64,000 bases of DNA from Rhodoplanes sp049284695 (GTDB lineage Bacteria > Pseudomonadota > Alphaproteobacteria > Rhizobiales > Xanthobacteraceae): positions 6,852-70,851 of the forward strand of contig JBAPYK010000175.1 of assembly GCA_049284695.1 (NCBI GenBank). Direction: 5' to 3'. Every line of letters starts with the position of its first letter. The stretch's first letter is position 1. Under the pieces are notes generated by a model, which worked only from the letters and a program-made list of their open reading frames with translations, did no database searches and had not been told where the DNA came from. The translations under genes and the position numbers were made by a program. Positions 35,518 through 43,703 of the stretch are shown in pieces.

Positions 35518-36186
35518 TCAATAGTACCTGCCATAATATTGTTGTCTCGCATAGTACTGACTGCCTCCGTAGCCGCCGCCCCATCCGAAGAAGTTGTTCT
35601 GATTACGGTAGGCATAATTTGACGGCGTGCTCCGTCTTTTCTTGGCCGTCCGACGAACGCGCGCCTTCGCTTTCGCCTTGGGCGGCTCACTTGCCACTGC
35701 AGCAGGTTCATCGGCAGGCTTGATCTCTGCGACCGACTCGGGCGCAGGTGTCGGAATCGGCGCGCTCGCGACTGCTTGCGCTGACGCGGCCGCGTTCGGC
35801 TCGCCGCTAAGCGCCTCGCCGGCACGACCGTTGGCATTGCCGCCGCGCCCGTCGGTGGCGGCGCTCGGTTGAGGCCCGCGGGTGCCAATGCTCGGCAGGG
35901 TCACCTTCGCGACCGAGCGCGAACGGCCGCGGGTGGCCGTCTCGGCGTCGGGCGCCGCAGCCGGCGCAGCCGCTGTCGCATAGATCGGAACGTGCGCAAG
36001 AGCACCTTCTTCCGCCACCTCCTGCGGGGCAGTGGGCCGAAGAAAATCGGTCACAACGTTGTGAGCGGCGACAGCGCAAGCGATGCCGATCGCAAACCCG
36101 CCAACAGCAAGCGTCATCGGGATGGTGCGACGCGGGCGCGCCTGCTCGGGCCAAAGGGAATAATTCGAGCGATAGCGCTTAGACAT
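35518..36186 (-). CDS. hypothetical membrane protein, Ala/Pro/Glu-rich with Tyr/Gly/Asn tail
   Basis: The 222-residue protein has a basic N-terminus, one membrane segment (TLAVGGFAIGIACAVAAHNV) at about residues 25-45, and then a long low-complexity Ala/Pro/Glu region. A Lys/Arg-rich patch (KAKAKARVRRTAKKRR) leads to an aromatic tail (FFGWGGGYGGSQYYARQQYY). It looks like an inner-membrane protein with an extended periplasmic arm. ATG 36186 follows GGGGA by six bases. No family with known function is recognised. Confidence 0.65.
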   Translation of the reverse strand: MSKRYRSNYSLWPEQARPRRTIPMTLAVGGFAIGIACAVAAHNVVTDFLRPTAPQEVAEEGALAHVPIYATAAAPAAAPDAETATRGRSRSVAKVTLPSIGTRGPQPSAATDGRGGNANGRAGEALSGEPNAAASAQAVASAPIPTPAPESVAEIKPADEPAAVASEPPKAKAKARVRRTAKKRRSTPSNYAYRNQNNFFGWGGGYGGSQYYARQQYYGRYY

Positions 36187-36315
36187 AACTGATCCCCGGC
36201 CGGGCGTCTGCAACGCGACTATGGCGTAACGCAGTACATGCCTCGGGGTTCCCACTCGCAGGCTGAATCTTTGTCGATCGAGGGGCAGGTGGGGTTCGAG
36301 GTGGGCGTCACATAT

Positions 36316-37014
36316 TCATGCCTGCACCGGTTTGCCTTTTTCGGGCACAATCACTTTGGTCGCGTGGCCCTTCATCTCGGCAACGAACTTGTCGGCCGTC
36401 GGATCGATGATCGGGAACGAGCCGTAATGGCAAGGGATGACGGCATCGAGCTTGAAGTACCGCTTAACCGCAAGGGAGGCCGTTCGAGCCCCCATGGTGA
36501 ACCGGTCGCCGATCGGAACCATCGCGATCTTCGGCTCGTAGAGCTCGGAAATCAGCGCCATGTCCGAAAAGATGTCCGTGTCGCCCATGTGATAGACCGT
36601 CGGCTCGCCCGCCGCCTTGACGATCACCCCGCACGGGTTGCCGAGGTAGATCGGAATTTCTCCCATCGCGTCGCCCGACGAATGGTCCGCCCGCACCAGC
36701 GTCATGGTGAACCCGCCGAGGTCCGTGGTGCCCCCGGTGTTCATCGGGTTGAATTTCTCCAACCCCTTCGACACCAGCCACATGCCGAGATCGTAATTGG
36801 TGCTTACGGTCGCGCCGGTTTTCTTTGCGATGTCGAGGGTGTCGCCGACATGATCGGCATGGCCGTGCGTCAAGAGGATGTGGCTTACGCCCTTGATCGC
36901 CGCGTCCTTGTCGGAGACGAAGGCCGGGTTGCCGGTGAAGAACGGATCGATCAACACGGCCATGCCGTTGAAATCAAGGCGGAAAGCGGAATGTCCGAAC
37001 CAGGTGATCTGCAT
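36316..37014 (-). CDS. UPF0173-type metal-dependent hydrolase (MBL fold)
   Basis: The 232-residue protein is a metallo-beta-lactamase-fold hydrolase. Its HxHxDH zinc motif is LLTHGHADHVGDT, with further ligands in VYHMGDTD and PCHYGSF. The start MQITWFGHSAF is the usual one for this conserved family, and AGGA precedes it. The substrate is unknown. It is divergent from ruvX with a gap of 126 bp, an order seen in several Rhizobiales genomes to my recollection. Confidence 0.88.
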   Translation of the reverse strand: MQITWFGHSAFRLDFNGMAVLIDPFFTGNPAFVSDKDAAIKGVSHILLTHGHADHVGDTLDIAKKTGATVSTNYDLGMWLVSKGLEKFNPMNTGGTTDLGGFTMTLVRADHSSGDAMGEIPIYLGNPCGVIVKAAGEPTVYHMGDTDIFSDMALISELYEPKIAMVPIGDRFTMGARTASLAVKRYFKLDAVIPCHYGSFPIIDPTADKFVAEMKGHATKVIVPEKGKPVQA

Positions 37015-37140
37015 GGGAAATGTCCTCGGCTGGAGTATGCGGCGCAGGCGGCGGCGCGCCCGCGCATCGGCAAGAATGCGCCGCGAGGATAACCCAAAGG
37101 CGGCTGCCGCCGTCAATCGGCTCGCGCCGCGCAGAGGCGC

Positions 37141-37626
37141 ATGCTAGGCGGGTGCATGCCCGGCGCGATCGTTCCGCTCGCCGAACTCCATGCGCTGTTG
37201 CCCCCGGCCGGCGCACTGATCGGGCTTGACCTCGGCGACAAGACCATCGGCGTCGCCACTAGCGATCCTGACCGGCGACTCGCGACGGGCGTTGAAACGA
37301 TTGCGCGCAAGACTTTCACGGCCGATGCCGCCCGCCTTCTGGAACTCGCGGCGGAGCGGAGCGCAGCCGGATTCGTACTCGGGTTGCCCATTAACATGGA
37401 CGGAAGCGAGGGTCCGCGGGCGCAATCGGCGCGTGCCTTCGCCCGAAATCTTGCCCAACGCTCCGAACTTCCGATCGGTCTGTGGGACGAGCGTCTATCG
37501 ACCGCGGCGGTCGAGCGTGAGCTGATCGCAGCCGACGCGAGCCGGCGCAAGCGCAAGGCGGTGATCGACCAACACGCGGCCGCCTTCATCCTGCAGGGCG
37601 CGCTCGATCGGCTGCGGCGCGCGTGA
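37141..37626 (+). CDS. ruvX: Holliday junction resolvase-like protein RuvX (YqgF)
   Basis: The 161-residue protein has the RNase H-like YqgF fold. It has IGLDLGDKTIGVATSDP (first catalytic Asp), FVLGLPINMDGSEGPRAQ, LWDERLSTAAVER (Glu) and a final DQHAAAFIL (Asp). It is linked to pre-16S rRNA processing and recombination. The start may be 37141 or the in-frame ATG at 37156, which has a nearby AGGCGGG. It converges with the AidB-like dehydrogenase. Confidence 0.9.
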   Translation: MLGGCMPGAIVPLAELHALLPPAGALIGLDLGDKTIGVATSDPDRRLATGVETIARKTFTADAARLLELAAERSAAGFVLGLPINMDGSEGPRAQSARAFARNLAQRSELPIGLWDERLSTAAVERELIAADASRRKRKAVIDQHAAAFILQGALDRLRRA

Positions 37627-37658
37627 CGTGAAAGTAATCTGCTGCCTTCCAAATTCAC

Positions 37659-37677
37659 CTCTCCCCGCTGGGGAGAG
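37659..37677. terminator. hairpin between convergent ruvX and the aidB-like gene
   Basis: The perfect arms CTCTCCCC and GGGGAGAG enclose a 3-base loop, placed between the two stop codons. There is no T-run, so it may be a repeat remnant rather than a true terminator. Confidence 0.4.
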
Positions 37678-37686
37678 CGAAAGGAA

Positions 37687-39318
37687 TCACTCCGGCATGG
37701 CCCGCTCGATCAGCCGGTCGACCTCCTCGCGCGCAATACCGCGCGCGCCGTAAAGTTCGCCCACGTCGCCGGCCAGGCGGGTGGAAGCGAAGGCTTCGGT
37801 AAAAGGCAAGGACGCCGCACGCATGGCTTCTGCCGCGGCGAGCAGCGCGAGGCGTTCGACCACCGCGCGGGCGACGAAATCGCAGCCGGGGTTCGCGAAG
37901 CTCTCCTCGACGAAACTTGCCGCCTCCTTCCCGCCCGGCAGATCGCCCACCGCCTTCTTGATTTCGGCCACCACGGAAAGCGCCGCGTCGCGGTCCTGAG
38001 CGAGCATCCGCAATACGTCGAGGCAGAGGACGTTGCCCGAGCCCTCCCAGATCGTGTTGACGGGGGCTTCCCGATAGAGCCGGGGCATGACGCTCTCCTC
38101 GATGAAGCCGTTGCCGCCGACGCACTCCATCGCCTCCGCGACGAAAGCAGGGGCCTGCTTGCAGATCCAGTACTTCGCCACCGGTGTGAGCAGGCGCGCT
38201 CGCGCCCGCTCGCTGTCCTTTTTTCCTGACAGGTCGAACGAGCGGCAAAGTCGCAAGGCAAGCGCGAGCGCCGCCTCGACTTCCAGGGCGAGATCGGCCA
38301 GCACCGCCCGCATCAGGGGCTGATCGGACAAGCGCTTGCTGAAGACGTTACGGTTGCGGGCGTGACAGAGCGCCTGCGCGAGCGCGCCACGCATGAGGCC
38401 GGCCGAGCCGACGGCGCAGTCGGCGCGGGTGAGCTGGACGCTGGCCATGATGGTGGCGATCCCATCGCCCTCCCCGCCAATTCGCCAACCGAAGGCCTTG
38501 TCGAACTCCATCTCGGTCGAGGCATTCGAGCGGTTGCCCAGCTTGTCCTTAAGGCGCTGAAACTCCAACGCGTTCACTGTCCCGTCCGGCCGAAATCGGG
38601 GGACGAGGAAGGCGGTCGGACCGTCCTTGGCTTGCGCGAGCACGAGAAAAGCGTCGCTCATCGGCGCCGAGACGAACCATTTGTGCCCGGTCAGCTCATA
38701 GCCGTCGCTCGTCGGCTCGGCGCGGGTGATATTGGTGCGGACGTCGGTACCGCCCTGCCGCTCGGTCATGGCGATGCCGAGCGTCATCCCGAACTTCTCC
38801 TCCCACGGCCGAAAGCTGGGATCGTAGTGGCGCGTCACTACTTTCTTGAGCATTTCAGCGGTGACGTCGGGTTGGCGAGCAAGCGCCGCAATGGCCGCGC
38901 GCGTCATCGTCACCGGGTTCAGGTGCCCGTTCTCGACCTGCGCCACCATGTAGCAGCGCGCCCCGCGCGTGACCTCCGCCGGGGCATCCTCGCGCTCCCC
39001 CTCCGCCGTCCAGGTCGAAGCGTGGAGGTTGGCGCCAATGCTCTCCTTCAGGAAGTGATGGTAGGACGGATGGTACTCGACGGTGTCCCGGCGGAAGCCC
39101 TTGGCGTCGTAGGCATGGAGCTTGGGCGGGTTTTCGTTGGCGAGGCGCGCCTGCTCGATCATGTCGGCGGCGCCCCACCGGCGTCCAAAGGCGGCCAGCA
39201 GCAACGCCTCATCTTCCGCCCCGTTCGCCGCGACCACCTCCTTGAGCGGCTGGTCGCTCGCGAAGAGATCGACATCGACATAGGGCGGGGATTGATTGAA
39301 CCCCTCTTGGCTAGCCAT
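37687..39318 (-). CDS. AidB-like acyl-CoA dehydrogenase family protein
   Basis: The 543-residue FAD enzyme belongs to the acyl-CoA dehydrogenase superfamily. The N-terminus (FNQSPPYVDVDLFASDQPL, then LANENPPKLHAYDAKGFRRD) matches the AidB subgroup, whose E. coli member is induced by alkylation damage. The core shows GMTLGIAMTERQGGTDVRTN, GYELTGHKWFVSAPM and the C-terminal VGGNGFIEESVMPRLYREAP with TIWEGSGNV. Length fits AidB (about 540). ATG 39318 follows GGAAGG. It is divergent from pyrB with a gap of about 130 bp. An acyl-CoA substrate, as for isovaleryl-CoA dehydrogenases, is the alternative role. Confidence 0.85.
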   Translation of the reverse strand: MASQEGFNQSPPYVDVDLFASDQPLKEVVAANGAEDEALLLAAFGRRWGAADMIEQARLANENPPKLHAYDAKGFRRDTVEYHPSYHHFLKESIGANLHASTWTAEGEREDAPAEVTRGARCYMVAQVENGHLNPVTMTRAAIAALARQPDVTAEMLKKVVTRHYDPSFRPWEEKFGMTLGIAMTERQGGTDVRTNITRAEPTSDGYELTGHKWFVSAPMSDAFLVLAQAKDGPTAFLVPRFRPDGTVNALEFQRLKDKLGNRSNASTEMEFDKAFGWRIGGEGDGIATIMASVQLTRADCAVGSAGLMRGALAQALCHARNRNVFSKRLSDQPLMRAVLADLALEVEAALALALRLCRSFDLSGKKDSERARARLLTPVAKYWICKQAPAFVAEAMECVGGNGFIEESVMPRLYREAPVNTIWEGSGNVLCLDVLRMLAQDRDAALSVVAEIKKAVGDLPGGKEAASFVEESFANPGCDFVARAVVERLALLAAAEAMRAASLPFTEAFASTRLAGDVGELYGARGIAREEVDRLIERAMPE

Positions 39319-39450
39319 CGTCGGTTCCTTCCACGGCGCTGGGCGAGCGCTTAGGCTCGCTTAGCGGGGCCGCCGTTTGGGGACAAGTGATTAAACGTGA
39401 CAGGACCGCGCTTGCCCACGCTCTCGAGAGCGCATATACGTCGGGCTTTA

Positions 39451-40404
39451 ATGAATGTCGCGCCCAAACCTTCGTTCGTTCTCCACCAGCGGCACCTGTT
39501 GGGGATCGATGGGCTTTCTCGCGAGGAGATTATCGGACTTCTCGACCTCGCGGAGGAGTTTGTCCATCTCAACCGGCAAATCGAGAAGAAGCGGGCGTCG
39601 CTGCGCGGCCGCACCCAGATCAACCTGTTTTTCGAGGTCTCGACCCGCACCCAGTCCTCCTTCGAGCTTGCCGGCAAGCGGCTCGGGGCGGACGTCATGA
39701 ACATGGCGGTCGGCTCCTCCTCCATGCGCAAAGGGGAGACGCTGGTCGACACCGCGATCACCCTCAACGCCATGCGGCCCGATATTCTGGTGGTGCGCCA
39801 TCATGCCTCGGGCGCGGTCGCCCTGCTCTCGCGCAAGGTGGATTGCTGCGTGATCAATGCGGGCGACGGCGCGCATGAGCATCCGACCCAGGCGCTGCTC
39901 GATGCCCTCACTATCCGCCGCAACAAGGGCCGGATCGAGCAGCTTACCGTCGCGATCTGCGGCGACGTCGCCCATTCGCGGGTGGCGCGATCGAACATCA
40001 TCTTGCTGAACGCCCTCGACGCCCGGGTGCGGGTGATCGCCCCCTCGACCCTGCTGCCGCCAGGCGTCGAGCGGCTCGGGGTCGAGGTTTTTCGCGACAT
40101 GCGCGAGGGCCTGCGCGACGCCGACATCGTCATGATGCTGCGCCTGCAGCGCGAGCGCATGAACGGCTCATTCGTGCCGTCGTCGCAGGAATATTTCGCC
40201 TATTTCGGCCTCGACGAGAAGAAGCTCGGCTACGCCAAGCCGGATGCGCTGGTGATGCACCCCGGCCCGATGAACCGCGGGGTGGAGATCAATTCCACGG
40301 TCGCCGACGGGCCGCGCTCGCTCATCCGCGAGCAGGTGGAGATGGGGGTGGCCGTGCGCATGGCCGTGCTCGAGGCGCTCTCGCGCAACCTGCCCAATGC
40401 CTGA
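39451..40404 (+). CDS. pyrB: aspartate carbamoyltransferase catalytic subunit
   Basis: The 317-residue enzyme condenses carbamoyl phosphate with aspartate in pyrimidine synthesis. It has the carbamoyl-phosphate site FFEVSTRTQSSFE, the loop SSSMRKGE, VRHHASGA, HPTQALLDALTI and the aspartate-binding HPGPMNRGVEI. ATG 39451 gives the usual length; an in-frame GTG at 39397 is less likely. The pyrC-like gene follows after 46 bp. The two are expected to form one complex. Confidence 0.95.
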   Translation: MNVAPKPSFVLHQRHLLGIDGLSREEIIGLLDLAEEFVHLNRQIEKKRASLRGRTQINLFFEVSTRTQSSFELAGKRLGADVMNMAVGSSSMRKGETLVDTAITLNAMRPDILVVRHHASGAVALLSRKVDCCVINAGDGAHEHPTQALLDALTIRRNKGRIEQLTVAICGDVAHSRVARSNIILLNALDARVRVIAPSTLLPPGVERLGVEVFRDMREGLRDADIVMMLRLQRERMNGSFVPSSQEYFAYFGLDEKKLGYAKPDALVMHPGPMNRGVEINSTVADGPRSLIREQVEMGVAVRMAVLEALSRNLPNA

Positions 40405-40450
40405 GCGATGATATTGGCGCGCACCCCGTGGCGTAACCAGGTGTAAGTCG

Positions 40451-41752
40451 ATGCTCTCCGACCGGCGACCGATCCTGCTCACCAATGCGCGCATCCTCGA
40501 CCCCGCCCGCGATCTCGATCTCGCCGGCGATCTCCTGATGGCCGACGGCGTGATCCGCGAGGTCAAGCGCGGCATCGGCGCGGCGGGTGTGCCGGAAGGA
40601 ACGGAGGTGATCGACTGCCGCGGCAAGGTGGTCGCCCCCGGGCTGACCGACATGCGGGCCTTCATCGGCGAGCCGGGGGCCGAGTACCGCGAGACGCTCG
40701 CCTCCGCGAGTCACGCGGCGGCGGCGGGCGGCGTCACCACTATCATCTGTCAGCCCGAGACCGACCCGCCCATCGACGACCCGGCCATGGTCGACTTTGT
40801 GCAGCGGCGCGCCCGCGACACCGCGATCGTTCGCGTGCATCCGATGGCGGCGTTGACCAAAGCCCTGCAGGGCGAGGAGATGACCGAAATCGGCCTGCTC
40901 AAGGCCGCGGGCGCCGTCGCCTTCACCGACGGGGCGAAGAGCGTCACCAATGCGCGAGTGATGCGCCGCGCGCTCACCTACGCGCGCGACTTCGACGCAC
41001 TGGTCGCTCACCATACCGAGGACCCCGACCTCGTCGGCGAAGGCGTGATGAACGAAGGCGAATTCGCCGCCCGGCTCGGACTCATCGGCGTGCCGAAGGC
41101 GGCGGAGACGATCATGCTCGAACGCGACTTGCGGCTGGTTGCGCTCTCGCAGGCGCGCTATCACGCCGCGTCGCTGACCTGCGCGGAATCGCTCGACGTG
41201 CTCCTGCGCGGCAAGGAGTCGGGCCTCGACGTCACCGCGGCCGCCTCGATCAACCATCTCGCGCTCAACGAGATGGATGTCGGCGCCTACCGCACCTTCT
41301 GCAAAGTCTCTCCGCCGCTGCGGTCGGAGGCCGACCGCACGGCGCTGGTCGAGGCGCTCGCCTCCGGCCTGATCGACGTGGTGATGTCCGATCACAATCC
41401 GCAGGACGTGGAGACCAAGCGCCTGCCCTTCGCCGAGGCCGAGCCGGGGGCGATCGGCATCGAGACCATGCTGACGGCGGCGCTGCGGCTCGTGCATTCC
41501 GGCGACATCAAGCTGATGACCCTGCTCAAGGCGATGGCGAGCCGGCCAGCGGAAATTCTGGGCCTGCCGGGCGGCAATCTGCGGCCCGGCAGCCCCGCCG
41601 ACGTGATCGTCATCGATCTCGACGTGCCGTGGGTGCTCGACCGCGCGGAGCTGAAATCGAAGTGCAAGAACTCGCCCTTCGACGAAGCGCGCCTGCAAGG
41701 CCGCGTCCTGCGCACCATCGTCGCCGGCCGCACGGTGTATGAGTTCGTGTGA
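40451..41752 (+). CDS. pyrC: dihydroorotase-like PyrC subunit lacking the HxH metal site
   Basis: The 433-residue amidohydrolase-fold protein is of the dihydroorotase type. The usual PGLxDxHxHxxEPG metal motif reads PGLTDMRAFIGEPG: the two histidines are Arg69 and Phe71. The later MSDHNPQ is kept. This is the pattern of the non-catalytic PyrC' subunits that stabilise aspartate carbamoyltransferase in other proteobacteria. From memory, many alphaproteobacterial pyrB-linked pyrC genes look like this. A true dihydroorotase should therefore be encoded elsewhere in the genome. It shares an operon with pyrB. Confidence 0.9.
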   Translation: MLSDRRPILLTNARILDPARDLDLAGDLLMADGVIREVKRGIGAAGVPEGTEVIDCRGKVVAPGLTDMRAFIGEPGAEYRETLASASHAAAAGGVTTIICQPETDPPIDDPAMVDFVQRRARDTAIVRVHPMAALTKALQGEEMTEIGLLKAAGAVAFTDGAKSVTNARVMRRALTYARDFDALVAHHTEDPDLVGEGVMNEGEFAARLGLIGVPKAAETIMLERDLRLVALSQARYHAASLTCAESLDVLLRGKESGLDVTAAASINHLALNEMDVGAYRTFCKVSPPLRSEADRTALVEALASGLIDVVMSDHNPQDVETKRLPFAEAEPGAIGIETMLTAALRLVHSGDIKLMTLLKAMASRPAEILGLPGGNLRPGSPADVIVIDLDVPWVLDRAELKSKCKNSPFDEARLQGRVLRTIVAGRTVYEFV

Positions 41753-41841
41753 GAGTTGGTGCTGTTGTCACGCCGAGCAGGAAAATAATAATTGTTTGGT
41801 TATGATGCGAGTTCAGCGCAGAACGGTGCTAATCTAACGAT

Positions 41842-42081
41842 ATGGAAAACACCAAGACTTTGGAAGCTCTGATGGAACGCGCCGCTTCTTGGCCGGAAGA
41901 GGCGCAGGCGGAACTCATGCGCTTCATGATCGACACCGAAGCGAGGCATTTCGGCGTCTATCGGCTGAATGACGAGGAACGCGCCGCAATTCGGCAAGGC
42001 CTCGACGACGCCTATGCGGGTCGATTCGCGACCGACGAACAGGTCGCCGAGTTGTTCAGCCGCCTCCGTCGAACGGCATGA
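41842..42081 (+). CDS. putative type II antitoxin of a ParE-type module
   Basis: The 79-residue protein has two helical halves: MERAASWPEEAQAELMRFMI and the tail RLNDEERAAIRQGLDDAYAG, then RFATDEQVAELFSRL. That second part is a typical ParD-like toxin-binding tail. The stop codon overlaps the ATG of the following toxin remnant by the ATGA pattern, the classical antitoxin-toxin coupling. It may still be expressed although the toxin is broken. Confidence 0.75.
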   Translation: MENTKTLEALMERAASWPEEAQAELMRFMIDTEARHFGVYRLNDEERAAIRQGLDDAYAGRFATDEQVAELFSRLRRTA

Positions 42082-42392
42082 AGGTTCGCTAAACCGCGAC
42101 GGCGGCGGCCGACCTTGACGACATTCTATCCTACCTGAACAGACGTAATCCGCAGGCGGCCGCAGATGTTGTCGTCGCGGTCGAAGCCACAGTTTCCAGA
42201 ATCGCGGAGTTTCCCAAATCGGCTCAAGCGACCGACGAGCCCGGAGTGCGAATGGCGCCCGCCGGCCGCTTCCCATACTTGATCTTCTACACAGTTGGGG
42301 AGGACGAAATACGGATCATTCGCGTCCTCCACGGTGCGAGACTGCGCGCCGCAAGCGCGGTGGCCCGAAGGCTAAGGGTGGGGCTGGAGTGA
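42078..42392 (+). pseudogene. ParE-type toxin with nonsense codon at position 5
   Basis: The ATG at 42078 overlaps the antitoxin stop. The frame reads MKVR, then TAA at 42090-42092, then continues open for 99 codons to TGA at 42390. The later part is a clear ParE/RelE fold: ADLDDILSYLNRRNPQAA, VSRIAEFPKSAQATDEPGVR, GRFPYLIFYTVGEDEIRIIR and VLHGARLR. No start codon with a ribosome binding site follows the TAA. The TAA may have replaced a Tyr codon, since related toxins often begin MKVRYT. The toxin is probably inactive, unless a suppressor or sequencing error is involved. Confidence 0.85.
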
Positions 42393-42407
42393 CGCCAACT
42401 GTTCGAC

Positions 42408-42590
42408 TCGTCATGCTCCGCGAAGGCGGAGCATCCAGTAACCCCCAGCGGCGGTGATTACTGGATCGTCCGCTTCCGCGGACGATGACGAGAATGGGCG
42501 GCCGTAGCCCGCATGAGCGCAGCGACATGCGGGGAAAAGCATCGAGAGAGAGAGACGCCCCGGATTTCGCTGCGCTGCATCCGGGCTACG
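42408..42590. repeat. palindromic intergenic repeats, first group
   Basis: Three units follow one another. At 42408-42491 is a long unit with arms around GCTCCGCGAAGGCGGAGC and CGTCCGC...GCGGACG and inner CCAGTA/TACTGG. At 42504-42535 is TAGCCCGCATGAGCGC with its inverted end GACATGCGGG. At 42557-42590 is CCCCGGATTTCGCTGCGCTG with its inverted end ATCCGGGCTACG. All resemble repeats frequent between Bradyrhizobiaceae genes. Confidence 0.75.
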
Positions 42591-42615
42591 GTGGCTTTGG
42601 CCTGCCTTCGTGGAC

Positions 42616-42825
42616 TCAGTAGCCGAATTCCCAAGCAGGCCAGGATTGCCCATTTTCCGAGGCGGCAACGGCCTTGCGCAGATAGTTGCGATCGCCTTCG
42701 ACAAAGGTCGGCCGGTTCACGGGAGTCTCATCGAGGACGACAACCTTGGTTACAACATCATCCTCCACTTCGACCTGAACCGGCGCCATGAACTGATAAA
42801 CGACTTTGCGTGTCGTCGTGGTCAT
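42616..42825 (-). CDS. small hypothetical protein, 69 residues
   Basis: The short protein starts MTTTTRKVVYQFMAPVQVEV and has two strands around an acidic turn (VEVEDDVVTKVVVLDETPV), ending with NGQSWPAWEFGY. A GAGAGAGAAC stretch lies before ATG 42825. It is flanked by palindromic repeats on both sides, so it could be a surviving piece of an older gene region. No family is recognised. Confidence 0.5.
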   Translation of the reverse strand: MTTTTRKVVYQFMAPVQVEVEDDVVTKVVVLDETPVNRPTFVEGDRNYLRKAVAASENGQSWPAWEFGY

Positions 42826-42856
42826 CGTGAGTTCTCTCTCTGCGGTAGCATAGCCA

Positions 42857-43255
42857 TAGCCCGCATGGGCGAAGCTAAGCTACACGCCGGAAATAATGCC
42901 GAAGACAGGCCCCCGGATTTCTCTGCACTCATCCGGGCTACGCTTGCTGCGGAGTGCGTAATCCTCCCCCGTGAAACGGGGGAGGGGACCATGCGCAGCA
43001 TGGTGGAGGGGGCGCACTCGCCGCCCTACGCTGACCAACACCCTGCCACGACGCTCCCTTGGATCACGCCATCGTTTCGAGCCTGGGCAGGATTTGCGGC
43101 AGCGTCCTTTTGCCCCCTCCTCCGCCCTACGCGCGGTCCCCCTCCCCCGCCGGGCGGGGGAGGATGGTGCAAGCAGCCCGCATGAGCGAGGCGACATGCG
43201 CGTTACATCATCGACAGAGGTCCCGGATTTCGCTGCGCTCATCCGGGCTGCGCTT
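42857..43255. repeat. palindromic intergenic repeats, second group
   Basis: Repeated copies of the same units as in the first group occur: TAGCCCGCATGGGCG at 42857, the CCCCGGATTTCTCTGCACTC type at 42909-42943, AGCCCGCATGAGCGAGG at 43171-43200, and TCCCGGATTTCGCTGCGCTC at 43220-43255. Between them (42961-43163) lies another known style of repeat with CCTCCCCCG...CGGGGGAGG ends and ACCATGCGCAGCATGGTGG. The stretch has no gene. Confidence 0.7.
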
Positions 43256-43275
43256 GCTGTTCTCAACTTCAGCGC

Positions 43276-43413
43276 AAGCACCTCGATCAGGCCACCCAGT
43301 TCATGGATGGCCACAAGTATTACGAGGCCAACCTCGCGCTCAAGGCGATCGGCGACAGCATCACGGTGGATTCTGTGCTCATCAACGAGCCGGTGACAAA
43401 GACAAAATCATAA
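43276..43413 (+). pseudogene. C-terminal remnant of a YfdX-like protein
   Basis: The frame ending at TAA 43411 reads LDQATQFMDGHKYYEANLAL and then KAIGDSITVDSVLINEP, the usual C-terminal pattern of YfdX-type proteins. The 5' part is missing; the sequence directly upstream is a palindromic repeat. No start codon or ribosome binding site is present. The assignment is from the pattern, not a search. Confidence 0.55.
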
Positions 43414-43458
43414 ACTTATAACTTCAAGAGCCACACCGGCCATAGTCCACCGTGCAAA

Positions 43459-43485
43459 AGGGCGGCGTCAGCCGCCCTCTTTGTC
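43459..43485 (+). terminator. rho-independent terminator
   Basis: The perfect 8-bp arms AGGGCGGC and GCCGCCCT enclose a GTCA loop and are followed by CTTTGT. It lies 45 bp after the YfdX-like remnant and probably was its terminator. Confidence 0.75.
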
Positions 43486-43703
43486 GTTGATCCCCGGATT
43501 CATGAACTGAGCGACCGTAAGCCCGCACCATTGAAGCGACCTTCTGAAGGGCCGCGGCCAGAGTTGCGGCCCGATGTCGCTCTGGTCTATCCGGACGACT
43601 CCCGTCATCAAATAAAATTGATGTTGCCGGTCGTATACAATTATAGATTAGGTCCTACCCTCGTTCCCATAATCGCCCAAAAGTGCAGCGTCGGGGACGA
43701 ATT

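Noticed and set aside
42078..42392. Readthrough or recoding of the TAA in the toxin gene
   Set aside because: No recoding signal is evident and TAA is the least leaky stop; a nonsense mutation is simpler.
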